From NCBI GenBank assembly GCA_016708465.1, contig JADJFT010000004.1:1-64000 (forward strand): a stretch of 64,000 nt of DNA. The letters are read 5' to 3'. The DNA comes from Rhodanobacteraceae bacterium. Its GTDB lineage: Bacteria > Pseudomonadota > Gammaproteobacteria > Xanthomonadales > Ahniellaceae. The first letter of the stretch is position 1; each line of letters begins with the position of its first letter. Of the stretch, positions 17,403 to 26,139 are shown one piece after another. The translations under genes and the position numbers were made by a program. A model generated the notes under the pieces. That model was given only the letters and a program-made list of their open reading frames with translations, was not told the origin of the DNA and did no database searches.

Positions 17403-18339
17403 TCAACTGGCGTTGTTCCATCACCGTCTCGGCGCGCACCACGATCTGCCGGAAGGCTTCATTTTCGGGACGGTTCTTCGCATACCAGCCGAGATGTTTG
17501 CGCGCGATGCGTATGCCCTGCGGCTCACCGTAGAACGCGTACAGGGTGTCGAGATGGCCGAGCAGGATGTCGCGAACAGCCAGCGGCGAAGGTTCTGGTA
17601 GATGCTCTCCGGTGGCGAGGTAGTGTGCGATCTCGCGGAAGATCCAAGGGCGACCTTGAGCCGCGCGACCGATCAACACGGCGTCGCAGCCGGTCTGTTC
17701 GAGCACTTGTTTTGCTTTTTCAGGCGAGTCGATGTCGCCATTGGCCGAGACCGGGATCGCGACCGCCTGCTTGATCGCGCGGATGGTGTCGTACTCGGCC
17801 TCGCCTTGATACAAATCTTCGCGCGTGCGGCCATGCACGGCCAGCGCCGCGATGCCTGCGTCTTCCGCGATCTGCGCGATCGCCACGCCGTTACGGTTAG
17901 CGCGATTCCACCCGGTGCGTATTTTCAACGTCACTGGCACCTTCACCGCGTGCGCTACCGCGGTGCAGATGCGGGCCACCAGCGCCTCGTCCTGCAGCAA
18001 TGCCGAGCCCGACCAAACATTGCAGACCTTCTTCGCCGGACAGCCCATGTTGATATCGATGATCTCGGCGCCATGATCGACGTTGTAGCGTGCCGCATCG
18101 GCCAACATCTGCGGATCGTAGCCCGCGATCTGCACCGCGATCGGCGCCGGTTCGTCACTGTGGTCCATGCGCAGCCGCGACTTGCGCGTGTGCCACAGCT
18201 TCGGGTCGGCGATCGTCATCTCGGACACTGCCAGCCCGGCGCCCAACTGTTTGCATAACAGCCGAAATGGCTTGTCGGTCACGCCGGCCATGGGCGCGAG
18301 AATCAGATTTGGGGTGATTGTGTGCCGGCCGATGCGCAT
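17302..18339 (-). CDS. dusB: tRNA-dihydrouridine synthase B
   Basis: DusB reduces uridine 17 in tRNA D-loops using FMN and NADPH. Start MRIGRHTITPNLILAPMAGV is typical. FMN-site and catalytic motifs are INMGCPAKKVCNVWSGSAL (catalytic Cys), HGRTREDLYQGEAE and ANGDIDSPEKA, with IGRAAQGRPWIFREI after them. At 345 residues it is slightly longer than E. coli DusB (321 aa). The extra residues fall in the region overlapping the convergent YdjM-like gene. The fis gene often found next to dusB is not present. The ribokinase gene lies 81 bases upstream on the same strand. Confidence 0.94.
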   Translation of the reverse strand: MRIGRHTITPNLILAPMAGVTDKPFRLLCKQLGAGLAVSEMTIADPKLWHTRKSRLRMDHSDEPAPIAVQIAGYDPQMLADAARYNVDHGAEIIDINMGCPAKKVCNVWSGSALLQDEALVARICTAVAHAVKVPVTLKIRTGWNRANRNGVAIAQIAEDAGIAALAVHGRTREDLYQGEAEYDTIRAIKQAVAIPVSANGDIDSPEKAKQVLEQTGCDAVLIGRAAQGRPWIFREIAHYLATGEHLPEPSPLAVRDILLGHLDTLYAFYGEPQGIRIARKHLGWYAKNRPENEAFRQIVVRAETVMEQRQLTIDYFDRLLDHLGSLQSHPQSHFAIRTPARTTA

Positions 18340-18420
18340 GTTCGCATCATAAGCGTTGCGAATGCCGGGGCCATCACGCTGGCCTGGATTGCGCCGTATT
18401 CAGGTGCCGCGACCGAAAAT

Positions 18421-19386
18421 TCAGGTCGTGCTGCGCGCGGCGACCTCAGCGCGCGTCGGCATCGACAGCGCAGCACCGCGGCGTTCGGTCGATGCACCGG
18501 CATAGGCGCTGGCGTAACGGATTGCCGCCGCCAGCGATTGCGTTGGATCACGTGCGAGTTCAGCGGCGAGTGCGCCATTGAAGGCATCGCCAGCGCCGGT
18601 GGTGTCGATCGCATTCGCCTTGATCGCCGCGATGCGGTAGCTCGCTGTGGCTTCATTGAATGCCGACGGCTCAGTATGCGATACGAAACAGCCCGCCGAG
18701 CCCAGCGTGATCACCACGCTACCCTTGTGCAGCTTCCGGCACAGCGCATGCAGTTCGCTACTCGGGCTCGATGCCACATCTTCGGCGTGCACCTTCTCGC
18801 CAAGGATATGCAGGCACAGCGAGGCAAATTCGGTCTCGTTCGGCGTGATCAGGTCGGCGACGTCAAGCAGGTCTTCGTCCACTTCAGCGTCCACCGGCGC
18901 AGGATTCAGGATCGTGCGCTGGCCGGCACCGCGTGCGATCGACAAGGCGCGAAAAATTGCGCCGCGATCGACTTCGAGCTGGGCCAACGTGACCACAGCG
19001 GCGCGAATACGCGCGGCTTCACGATCGATGAACCGGGTCGACAATGCTGCATTCGCGCCAGGCGCGACGACAATGACATTGCGCCCGCGCGCATCGACGA
19101 AAATGCCAGCAGAACCGGTGGCGACGTCACCATGCACTTCGTCGATCAGATCGATGCCAAATCCAGTCGCGAGCGCCCGTGCATGCTGGGCGGCGGCATC
19201 GTCGCCGAGTGCAACCAGAAACGCGGTGGCGGTTGCGCTGCGTGCGCTGGCCACGGCCTGATTGAAGCCCTTGCCGCCGGGACCGCTGAGGTAGCGCCCA
19301 CTGCGGGTTGCGCCGGGTGCCGGCAATTCATCACTGACCCAGACGTGATCCTGGTTGTACGAGCCGACCACGATCACTTGATTCAT
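18421..19386 (-). CDS. rbsK: Ribokinase (PfkB family)
   Basis: This 321-residue sugar kinase phosphorylates ribose to ribose 5-phosphate. PfkB motifs are visible: SGPGGKGFNQAVASARSATA near the N-terminus and NAIDTTGAGDAFNGALAAEL near the C-terminus, where the Asp of GAGD is the catalytic base. The substrate pocket region includes NPAPVDAEVDEDLLD and ITPNETEFASL. The gene starts 10 bases after a NupC-type nucleoside transporter gene, so uptake of nucleosides and use of their ribose are probably coupled. The frame is intact. Confidence 0.9.
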   Translation of the reverse strand: MNQVIVVGSYNQDHVWVSDELPAPGATRSGRYLSGPGGKGFNQAVASARSATATAFLVALGDDAAAQHARALATGFGIDLIDEVHGDVATGSAGIFVDARGRNVIVVAPGANAALSTRFIDREAARIRAAVVTLAQLEVDRGAIFRALSIARGAGQRTILNPAPVDAEVDEDLLDVADLITPNETEFASLCLHILGEKVHAEDVASSPSSELHALCRKLHKGSVVITLGSAGCFVSHTEPSAFNEATASYRIAAIKANAIDTTGAGDAFNGALAAELARDPTQSLAAAIRYASAYAGASTERRGAALSMPTRAEVAARSTT

Positions 19387-19396
19387 TTCGGCACCC

Positions 19397-20685
19397 TCAA
19401 GTGAACTGCGACAGCACGCCAGCGATGGTCGCGGTCATGAAGGTCGCGATCGATCCGCCGAGCACAGCGCGCAGGCCGAGGCGGGCGAGATCGCTACGCC
19501 GTTCCGGAGCGAGACCGCCGATACCGCCGATCTGAATCGCGATCGACGAGAAATTGGCGAAGCCGCACAAGGCGTAGGTGGCGACCAGCGCGCCATGCTC
19601 GGACAAGGTCACACCGGCAACTTTGCCATTCACGATATCGGCCAGTTGCAGGTAGGCAACGAACTCGTTGATCACCACCTTCTGTCCGATCAGCGAACCG
19701 ACTGTGTTGGCATCCTGCCAGGCACGCCGATCAGCCATGCAATCGGCGACAACACATAGCCGAACAGGTTGGCCAAGTCGGTCGACTTGCCGAGCATCGC
19801 CGCGATACCGGTGGCTTCACCAAGCCAGGTCAGCGGTGCATTGATCATTGCAATCAGGGCGATGAAGGCGAGCAGCATCGCGCCGATATTCAAAGCCAAT
19901 TTGAGGCCGTCGCCGGCGCCAGAGGCGGCGGCATCAATAATGTTGCTGGTGGTCTTTTCGACTTCGATGCGAACGGTACCGCGGGTCAGCGGCTCGCCGA
20001 CTTCCGGAACGAGAATCTTGGCGATGACCAGCGTCGCCGGCGCGGCCATGATTGATGCCGCCAGCAGGTGCTTGGCATAGAAACCCTGAGTCACCGGATC
20101 AGGTCCACCGAGCATCAGCACATACGCGGCAAGCACGCCGCCAGCGATGTGGGCCATGCCGCCGATCATCATCGTCAGCAATTCTGACTCGGTCATCTTC
20201 GCGATATATGGACGCACCGTCAGCGGCGCTTCGGTCTGGCCGATGAAGACACTGGCGCAGACTGAAGTGGTTTCGGCGCCGGACACCTTCATGACCTTGG
20301 TGATCGCCCAGGTCATCGCGCGCACCACCACCTGCATCACGCCGAGGTGGTAAAGCACGCTCATCAACGCGGCGAAGAAGATGATCGTCGGCAGCACCTG
20401 AAAGGCAAAGATGAAGCCGTACTTGGGAATGTCCATCAGCCCGCCGAACACGAAGTTCGATCCGGCCGCGACGAAGCCGAGCACTTGCACGAAGAGGTTG
20501 CTCAGCCACTGGAATACGTCCTTGCCGCCGGGTACCAGCAGCACCAAGGTCGCGAATGCGATCTGCAGGGCAACACCGGTGGCGACAAGCGTCCAGTTGA
20601 CGCGACTCTTGTTGTTCGAGAACAGCCAAGCAATACCGATCAGGCAGGCCAGCCCGAACAGGCCGAACAGAATACTGAAAATCAC
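19397..20685 (-). pseudogene. nupC: Concentrative nucleoside transporter (NupC/CNT family), one frameshift
   Basis: The gene would encode about 428 residues of a sodium- or proton-coupled nucleoside importer. The first frame (start 20685, MIFSILFGLFGLACLIGIAW) runs through the core. It includes GQTEAPLTVRPYIAKMTESE and GGMAHIAGGVLAAYVLMLGG. The frame breaks near 19715, after IAWLIGVP. The next frame continues QDANTVGSLIGQKVVINEFV and YALCGFANFSSIAIQIGGIG, both CNT substrate-site motifs. It ends at 19397. Both halves are well conserved, so a single lost or gained base is the simplest explanation. The downstream neighbour is ribokinase. Confidence 0.9.
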
Positions 20686-20759
20686 GATTCACTCCCCAAG
20701 CGCAAAGACTGCCGCAGGCTAGCGGGTTGCTGCCAGCAGCCGCAACCTGCAACGCCGCA

Positions 20760-21860
20760 TCAGCGGGAACCGGCGAATTGATCCTGGTCGCAGGCGCGAC
20801 GGTCGGCGTCGACTTGTTCCCAAGGCGGCAGATGCGCACCAGTTGTTGCCTCGGTGCGTGGCCATTCGCTGCGCAACACCGCCAGCCGCTCGCTCGAATG
20901 TGCCTGCTGCTTGGCATCCAGCGCCGCCGGTTCCGCTGCCGGTAGCTCACGTCCACGTCCACGTTGCGCTTCGATTTCTGGCGTGGGCACGTTGCGTTCA
21001 CCCATTAATGCAGACACTGCCGCTGCCTCGACCGGGTCCGGCGCGATGGCTTGCTGCAGCAGCGTGCCGCGTGGACCACGGGCGTCGGCATACGACTGCT
21101 GCAACTGCTGCAGCGCTTCGGCCGAACCTGCCGCTGCAGCCGCACGCATCAAGCGCTCGGCTTCGTCCTTGTAGACCGACAAGCGATCAAGATTATCGAG
21201 CGTGGCGCGCAGACGGAATCCATCTCCCTTGGCGTAGTGCACCATCGATGGCACATGTCCGCTGAGTGCCGCTGTGCGCCACCAGTCGACATGTTCTGCT
21301 GTCTGCGTTTCGCTCAGTCCCTTGCAGCGATCATCGAGTGCGATCGCGTAGTCGACTTGGCGCTGTGCGTAGTCAAGCATGCGCGACTCCCACTGTTGGC
21401 GCTGTGCGTCGGCGCGCGCCTCGGTCGGGCGATTCGCCATCATGCGGGTGGCGCGATCGGCGCCCTGCAACATGAAGTCGCGCTCCGAGCATTGCTGCAA
21501 CTCGATCGCGAGTCGGCATGCGGCTTTGCCATCTCCTCGGCGGGCGCGATCTTTCAGTGTGTCGTAAATGTCGGCGATCTTGGCATCCAGTGGCGGCAGC
21601 GGTAGCGGCGCCGATTCGGGCGCAGCCGATGCCGTCCTGTCACCGCGCGGCGGCGAGGCCTCACGACTCGCAACGCTGTTCGCAGCGGCTACCGCTGTGC
21701 GCTCTGTGCCGCCGGTCGCAGCGGTGTCACCGATGCTTGTTCCGATCGCGTCGGGCGGGGTCGGCAGCGCCGTGGCCTGCTGCCGATCGCGGGTCCAGAA
21801 ACCGATGCCGGCGCCGAACGCCAGCATAACGACGGGGATCAACAGGTCCTTCTTCTTCAT
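20760..21860 (-). CDS. Hypothetical periplasmic protein with TPR/SEL1-like helices (366 aa)
   Basis: ATG 21860 gives MKKKDLLIPVVMLAFGAGIG, a basic start and a hydrophobic segment that is a signal anchor or signal peptide. A Pro/Ala/Thr-rich linker follows. From about residue 90 the protein is helical, with repeats such as AKIADIYDTLKDRARRGDGK and DEAERLMRAAAAAGSAEALQ. The latter resembles SEL1/TPR helices that mediate protein contacts. Two short Cys-containing motifs (KAACRLAIELQQCSER) could form a disulfide. The gene diverges from the aldo/keto reductase across 54 bases. I cannot name a family. Confidence 0.7.
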   Translation of the reverse strand: MKKKDLLIPVVMLAFGAGIGFWTRDRQQATALPTPPDAIGTSIGDTAATGGTERTAVAAANSVASREASPPRGDRTASAAPESAPLPLPPLDAKIADIYDTLKDRARRGDGKAACRLAIELQQCSERDFMLQGADRATRMMANRPTEARADAQRQQWESRMLDYAQRQVDYAIALDDRCKGLSETQTAEHVDWWRTAALSGHVPSMVHYAKGDGFRLRATLDNLDRLSVYKDEAERLMRAAAAAGSAEALQQLQQSYADARGPRGTLLQQAIAPDPVEAAAVSALMGERNVPTPEIEAQRGRGRELPAAEPAALDAKQQAHSSERLAVLRSEWPRTEATTGAHLPPWEQVDADRRACDQDQFAGSR

Positions 21861-21914
21861 CGGGTGTTCCTTCGGCTGTGCTTGAATGCACACTTTCCAC
21901 GAGGAGATACGATC

Positions 21915-22889
21915 ATGCAATACCGGCGCCTCGGTACGTCCGGCCTGCAGTTGTCAGTGCTGTCGTATGGCGCGTGGGTCACCTTCGGCGACCAGCTCGG
22001 GCGCGGTGAGGCACGTGAGTTGATCGCGCAATGTATCGATGCCGGGGTCAATTTTTTCGATAACGCGGAAACCTATGCGAACGGCGAAGCCGAACGCATC
22101 ATGGGTGATGTGCTGGTCGACCTGCGTGTGCCGCGCGACGCATTTTGCGTGTCGAGTAAAGTGTATTTCGGTGCCGTGAATGATCCGAAGCCGACGCAGC
22201 GCGGACTGTCACGCAAACATATCCGCGACGCCTGCGATCAGGCACTGATGCGATTGCGCGTCGACTATCTCGATCTCTATTTCTGCCATCGCGCCGATCC
22301 AGAGGTGCCCATTGGCGAAGTCGTGCTGACCATGGACTTGCTGATTCGCCAGGGCAAGGTGCTGTACTGGGGTACCAGCGAATGGCCCGTCGAACAGATC
22401 CGCGAGGCGATCGCATTTGCGCATGCGCATGGGCTGGTTGCGCCACAGATGGAGCAACCGCAATACAACCTGTTGCATCGTACGCATTTCGAACATGAAC
22501 TGATGCCGTTGGCTCGCGAGCACGGTCTCGGCACCACCATCTGGTCGCCGCTCGCCTCCGGTCTGCTGAGCGGCAAGTATGCCGACGGCGTGCCAACGGG
22601 TTCGCGTCTGAGCACTCCTGGATATGAATGGCTGCGTAAGCGCTTGTTGTCGCGGCGCGATGAATTGAGTGCCGGTCTCGCGCGTTTCGCCGCACTGGCG
22701 CGCGAAGTTGGCACGACGCAATCTGCGTTGGCTCTGGCTTGGTGCCTCGCCAATCCGCAGGTTTCGACCGTGATGTTGGGCGCGACTCAGCGCACCCAAC
22801 TCGACGAGAACTTCGCCGCTCTGGAGATCGCCAACCGACTCGATACGGCGCTGTTGGCGCGCATCGAATCATGTTTTCCAGTGCTGTGA
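21915..22889 (+). CDS. Aldo/keto reductase, Kv-beta (AKR6) type
   Basis: This 324-residue NADPH-dependent oxidoreductase starts MQYRRLGTSGLQLSVLSYGA, with a GGAG ribosome site (21902-21905) about 9 bases upstream. The catalytic tetrad is visible: Asp and Tyr in FFDNAETYANGEAE, Lys in CVSSKVYFGAV, and the fourth position in YLDLYFCHRADPEVP. The stretches TQRGLSRKHIRDACDQALMR, LYWGTSEWP and TIWSPLASGLLSGKY match the voltage-gated potassium-channel beta-subunit branch of the superfamily. The physiological substrate cannot be read from sequence. The 3' end overlaps the PDZ gene tail by 21 bases on the opposite strand. Confidence 0.92.
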   Translation: MQYRRLGTSGLQLSVLSYGAWVTFGDQLGRGEARELIAQCIDAGVNFFDNAETYANGEAERIMGDVLVDLRVPRDAFCVSSKVYFGAVNDPKPTQRGLSRKHIRDACDQALMRLRVDYLDLYFCHRADPEVPIGEVVLTMDLLIRQGKVLYWGTSEWPVEQIREAIAFAHAHGLVAPQMEQPQYNLLHRTHFEHELMPLAREHGLGTTIWSPLASGLLSGKYADGVPTGSRLSTPGYEWLRKRLLSRRDELSAGLARFAALAREVGTTQSALALAWCLANPQVSTVMLGATQRTQLDENFAALEIANRLDTALLARIESCFPVL

Positions 22890-23928
22890 TCGAGGCTGCG
22901 CTGGTGGCGCTGGTGGCGCAGGCGGACTCGTTGCGGAATGTGGCGCCGGTGGCGCTGGGGGTGGCGGGATGCGGAAGAACAGTTCATCGCGTTTCGGTGC
23001 TTCTACTGCGAGCACGAGCTTCTTATGTTCGCGCAGCACTTCGACATTCAGGATTTGCCCAGGCTCCTTTGAAGTGAGCAGACGCATGCAGCCGGGCACG
23101 CTGTCGGCGGGTTGACCGTCGATCATCTGGATGACGTCGCCAGCCTTGATTTGCGCCAGTTTGGCGCCCTCATTTTCAATACCAGTACACCGCTGTTTGC
23201 ACCAAAGTACTTGCCGAGTTCGGCATTGATCGTGGTCAGGTTCACGTCAAGTCCACCGCTGGCGATAATGCGCAGACGTTCGCCCATCGGACCGCGCTCG
23301 AGCGTCCTCATTGCATGCCTGCCAGGACCGTCTTCGTCGTTCAGAATGATCTGAACATCGCGTTCGACGCGCTCCAACTCATCAATCTTCGCGATCGGCG
23401 CTAGATTCGGCAGATCAAGCATGCCGACCCAGTCGCCGGCATCGCGCTGTTCGGCGACCATTTTCGCCTTCGTTGTACGGCCGCCGCGCCGGTAGCTCAC
23501 GATCACTTCAGTACCGGCATCGAGTCGGCCGATGCTGTCGCGAACAGCTTCTACCGCTGCCTTGTTCTGGCCCATCGACTTGCCGTTCACGGCGACGATC
23601 AGGTCGTCCGTCTGCAGTCCCGCCTTCGCGGCTGGCCCACCTGGGGTCACTGCGACAATTCGCGCGCCCTTGTCGTCGGCTGCGAGTACTACCCCGATCA
23701 GCGCGCGATGCGGTGCGCCGGCAAACTCGAAGGCGAACGCGCGCGGGCCATGATCGCCGATGCGCATGGACAGGTCGGCGATGCGTTTGGTGAGTTCGCG
23801 CAATTCGCCACGCGCTGCATCGAGTTCCTTACGCGCCGCGGCCTGTTCAGTGTCGCTGAGGTCGGTTGCAAAGCATTGCCGAGCGCGAGCATCAATGCAG
23901 CGGCGACTAGGGTTGGTTTCAGTGTCAT
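22869..23928 (-). pseudogene. Secreted PDZ-domain protein, frameshifted twice
   Basis: ATG 23928 gives a signal peptide-like start (MTLKPTLVAAALMLALGNAL). The frame breaks near 23875. The next frame holds a coiled-coil piece (AAARKELDAARGELRELTKR) and then a PDZ domain, IGVVLAADDKGARIVAVTPG followed by GPAAKAGLQTDDLIVAVNGK. It breaks again near 23160. The third frame carries a second PDZ-like stretch (GQPADSVPGCMRLLTSKEPG) and a proline-rich tail, ending at 22869. The protein probably works in the periplasm as a binding or chaperone-type module. It lies 22 bases downstream of the anti-sigma-like gene. A three-gene sigma/anti-sigma/PDZ operon is likely, perhaps an envelope-stress sensor. Confidence 0.75.
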
Positions 23929-23950
23929 CGGATTCTCCTTGCGGGTAGGG

Positions 23951-24529
23951 TCAATCGACTCGGTAGTTCGCGCCCTGCAGGTGCGCGCCACCGTTGTCGG
24001 AAAGGCTGTCATAGCGATTGCCAGCACGGGTCGACGCGAGGCGGCTCATCAGGTCGACACGGCGCGACCACAGTGCTTGCGCCTCGTCGTCGCGGTCGAC
24101 GGCATTAAGTTGCAGATCGGTGAGACCGATCAGGTCTTCAATTTCGGCACAGGCCATCGCTGCGCCAGCGTCGATTGGCACGCTGCGCGCGTCCAGTGTC
24201 GCCAGTAGTCCATCCAGTTGCTGTGATTGCGCGATCAGCGCCAGCGTGTCGGTTGATGGCGCGGCGGTGACTACATCGGTGTGCGGGAGGCTGCGCGGAT
24301 GCAATAGACGCGCGCCGAGGATGGCTGCGACCAAGGTTGCCGCGACTGCGATCCAAGCGCCACCGACGCGCCGAGGTGTCGCCGCCGCCGGCGCCGAAGG
24401 CATCGTGAGTTCGCGTTCGAGTTCCGCAAAATGGCTGCGATTCGGTGCACACAAGGGCAGCGACCGCAAAGCTGCAGCCAATTCGTGCGCATCGTCATCC
24501 GCATTCATCAGCATGTATTCGTCACGCAT
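23951..24529 (-). CDS. Probable anti-sigma factor, single-pass membrane protein (192 aa)
   Basis: I chose ATG 24529 (MRDEYMLMNADDDAHELAAA). It overlaps the sigma-factor stop by 8 bases, the usual coupling for a sigma/anti-sigma pair. Residues 1-55 are acidic and cytoplasmic. A transmembrane helix follows (VGGAWIAVAATLVAAILGAR, about residues 60-80), then a periplasmic domain with LLATLDARSVPIDAGAAMAC. No ZAS zinc motif is visible, so this is inferred from position and topology. It is followed by the PDZ protein gene in the same operon. Confidence 0.65.
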   Translation of the reverse strand: MRDEYMLMNADDDAHELAAALRSLPLCAPNRSHFAELERELTMPSAPAAATPRRVGGAWIAVAATLVAAILGARLLHPRSLPHTDVVTAAPSTDTLALIAQSQQLDGLLATLDARSVPIDAGAAMACAEIEDLIGLTDLQLNAVDRDDEAQALWSRRVDLMSRLASTRAGNRYDSLSDNGGAHLQGANYRVD

Positions 24530-25130
24530 ATGCCACCTGTACGAGCGGTGCCGCGTAGAGTGCACGCAGTTTCTGTGTGCCACGCGCCAGCTGTGATTTT
24601 GAGAAACTCACCGACTTGCCGAAACTCACGGCAATCTCCTCGTGCGAATAACCTTCGACGTGATAGAGCCAAACGACACTGCGTGTGACCGGCGGCAACC
24701 GACTTAGGGCGCGTTCGAGATCGCGCTGATGTTCCGGTGATGGCGTGCTGCAATCCACCGATTCGGGCATTTCATCGACGGTTTCGACAATGCCACGGCG
24801 ACGCAGGCGCATCAGTGCTTCGTTGATCGCGATCTGACGCAGCCAACCCCAGAACGGTGCATCACCGCGAAATTGTCCGAGTTTGCGAAATAGTTGCAGC
24901 ATGGCGTCGTGCAGGATTTCCTGCGCCTCGTCGGCGTCACCGAGCATGCGCAGTGCCAGCGTGTACACCGGGCGCTCGAACAAGCGGTAGATGTGTTCGA
25001 AGGCGCGCATCTCGCCATGTGCAGCGCGTTCGATCAGGCTGCTGGGAACATCGATGGCGAAATGACTGGTCACGAAACCTAGGATGCGCGTCGGCCCGAT
25101 TTGGTCGCAAGTGACATGAGTGCTCGCCAA
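24522..25130 (-). CDS. ECF-type RNA polymerase sigma factor
   Basis: The product has sigma region 2 (GEMRAFEHIYRLFERPVYTL, then DADEAQEILHDAMLQLFRKL and FWGWLRQIAINEALMRLRRR) and region 4 (LPPVTRSVVWLYHVEGYSHE, then EIAVSFGKSVSFSKSQLARG). These bind -10 and -35 elements of target promoters. The longest start is ATG 25130; a GTG about 20 codons in is also possible, which would give a protein of typical ECF size. An intrinsic terminator sits directly upstream of 25130, so the promoter must lie inside or after that hairpin. The stop overlaps the anti-sigma-like gene. Confidence 0.9.
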   Translation of the reverse strand: MASTHVTCDQIGPTRILGFVTSHFAIDVPSSLIERAAHGEMRAFEHIYRLFERPVYTLALRMLGDADEAQEILHDAMLQLFRKLGQFRGDAPFWGWLRQIAINEALMRLRRRGIVETVDEMPESVDCSTPSPEHQRDLERALSRLPPVTRSVVWLYHVEGYSHEEIAVSFGKSVSFSKSQLARGTQKLRALYAAPLVQVAYA

Positions 25131-25134
25131 AAAT

Positions 25135-25164
25135 GAAAACGCCGCGGAGGTCCGCGGCGTTTTC
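25135..25164 (-). terminator. Intrinsic terminator after the TIGR02001 gene
   Basis: A nearly perfect hairpin: GAAAACGCCGCGGA pairs with TCCGCGGCGTTTTC around a GG loop. In minus-strand reading it lies 19 bases after the stop of the outer-membrane protein gene (25184) and ends in a U-rich tail. It sits just before the sigma-factor start, so it separates the two transcripts. Confidence 0.88.
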
Positions 25165-25183
25165 TGATGGTGCGTTCTGCGGT

Positions 25184-25972
25184 TTACAGATCGGTCGCGA
25201 GCGTGACCGAGAAGTAAAGACGCGGATCAGCAAGTTCGCCGTAGAAGTTGGTCGCGGTGTTGTCGGTGTCAGCCCAAGTCAGGCTGGTGCTCACCGGCCC
25301 GAACTCCTTGGACACGCCGATCGAGTAGTGCATGTAGTTCAGATCTTCGACGCCGATGACGTTGTCATTGCTATCGAACACTTCGTAGCCGCCGCTGCCG
25401 ATCGAGTTATGACCAACTTCGCCGTTCAGGCTGAGGTCCCACCATGGCAGGCCGTAGCTACCGGAGAGACCAACATAGAGACCGTCGTCGCCGAAATTGT
25501 AGATGTCGTTCGAGTAGCCGATCGTCGCGGTGATAATATCGTCGTAGCTGACGGAGCCGATCAGCTCGTTGTAATCGTAGTTCACCCCGGCATTGGCGCC
25601 TGGGTAAAAGTAATGCAAAAACTGAACATCGCCGACCCATTTGTCGGCCAGTTCCGTTGAATAGCCGACGTAAGCGTCGAGTTCGAGATTGGCGCCGTCC
25701 TCGTCGAGATAGGAAGCGTCATCCGCAACGAAGTCTACGCTCGATCCCCAAAGGCCGCCGTAAAACCCGGACTCGTGCTCGAACGAAAGCTCGCCCTGCA
25801 ATGCCCAGTCTTCCTGCGACTGCGAGACACCGCGGAATACGTAGTCGCTGGTCAGCGTGGCGGAAGCGGAGAAAGTGAATGGTCCGGTGGATTCGCTTTC
25901 CTCGTCTTGCGCCGAAGCGGCAAACGGCAGGGCAGCGAGCAGCGCCAGGACGAACAGTGATTTCTTGTACAT
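25184..25972 (-). CDS. TIGR02001-type outer-membrane protein
   Basis: This 262-residue protein has a clean Sec signal peptide (MYKKSLFVLALLAALPFAAS, cleaved near AQDEES). The family signature SATLTSDYVFRGVSQSQED follows. The rest alternates short beta strands with aromatic residues (FYGGLWGSSVDF, LQFLHYFYPGANAGV-like stretches) and ends YFSVTLATDL with a hydrophobic C-terminal strand, as outer-membrane barrels do. The function of the family is unknown; members have been detected in several gammaproteobacteria. A strong ribosome site (GGAGG) precedes the ATG. It is transcribed away from the kinase gene. Confidence 0.85.
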   Translation of the reverse strand: MYKKSLFVLALLAALPFAASAQDEESESTGPFTFSASATLTSDYVFRGVSQSQEDWALQGELSFEHESGFYGGLWGSSVDFVADDASYLDEDGANLELDAYVGYSTELADKWVGDVQFLHYFYPGANAGVNYDYNELIGSVSYDDIITATIGYSNDIYNFGDDGLYVGLSGSYGLPWWDLSLNGEVGHNSIGSGGYEVFDSNDNVIGVEDLNYMHYSIGVSKEFGPVSTSLTWADTDNTATNFYGELADPRLYFSVTLATDL

Positions 25973-26085
25973 GTCGAACCTCCAGTAATTGGGGCAATGG
26001 CTGGACACCGCATGACGAATCCCGCAGGGTCTCTGGTCAAGTGTAATCCGGAATCGGCTTGATATTTCACTCGGAATGCCCCGGC

Positions 26086-26113
26086 TTGGCGCACAGGAGC
26101 GCGATGTTATGAT
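26086..26113 (+). promoter_or_regulatory. Candidate sigma70 promoter for the Ser/Thr kinase gene
   Basis: A TTGGCG hexamer (26086-26091, 4 of 6 consensus bases) is separated by 16 bases from TATGAT (26108-26113, 5 of 6). The expected start point near 26120 leaves a leader of about 20 bases before the ATG at 26140. No other good pair was seen in this divergent gap (25973-26139). Confidence 0.55.
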
Positions 26114-26139
26114 CTTGCCCATCCCGTCCTGTCACCCCG

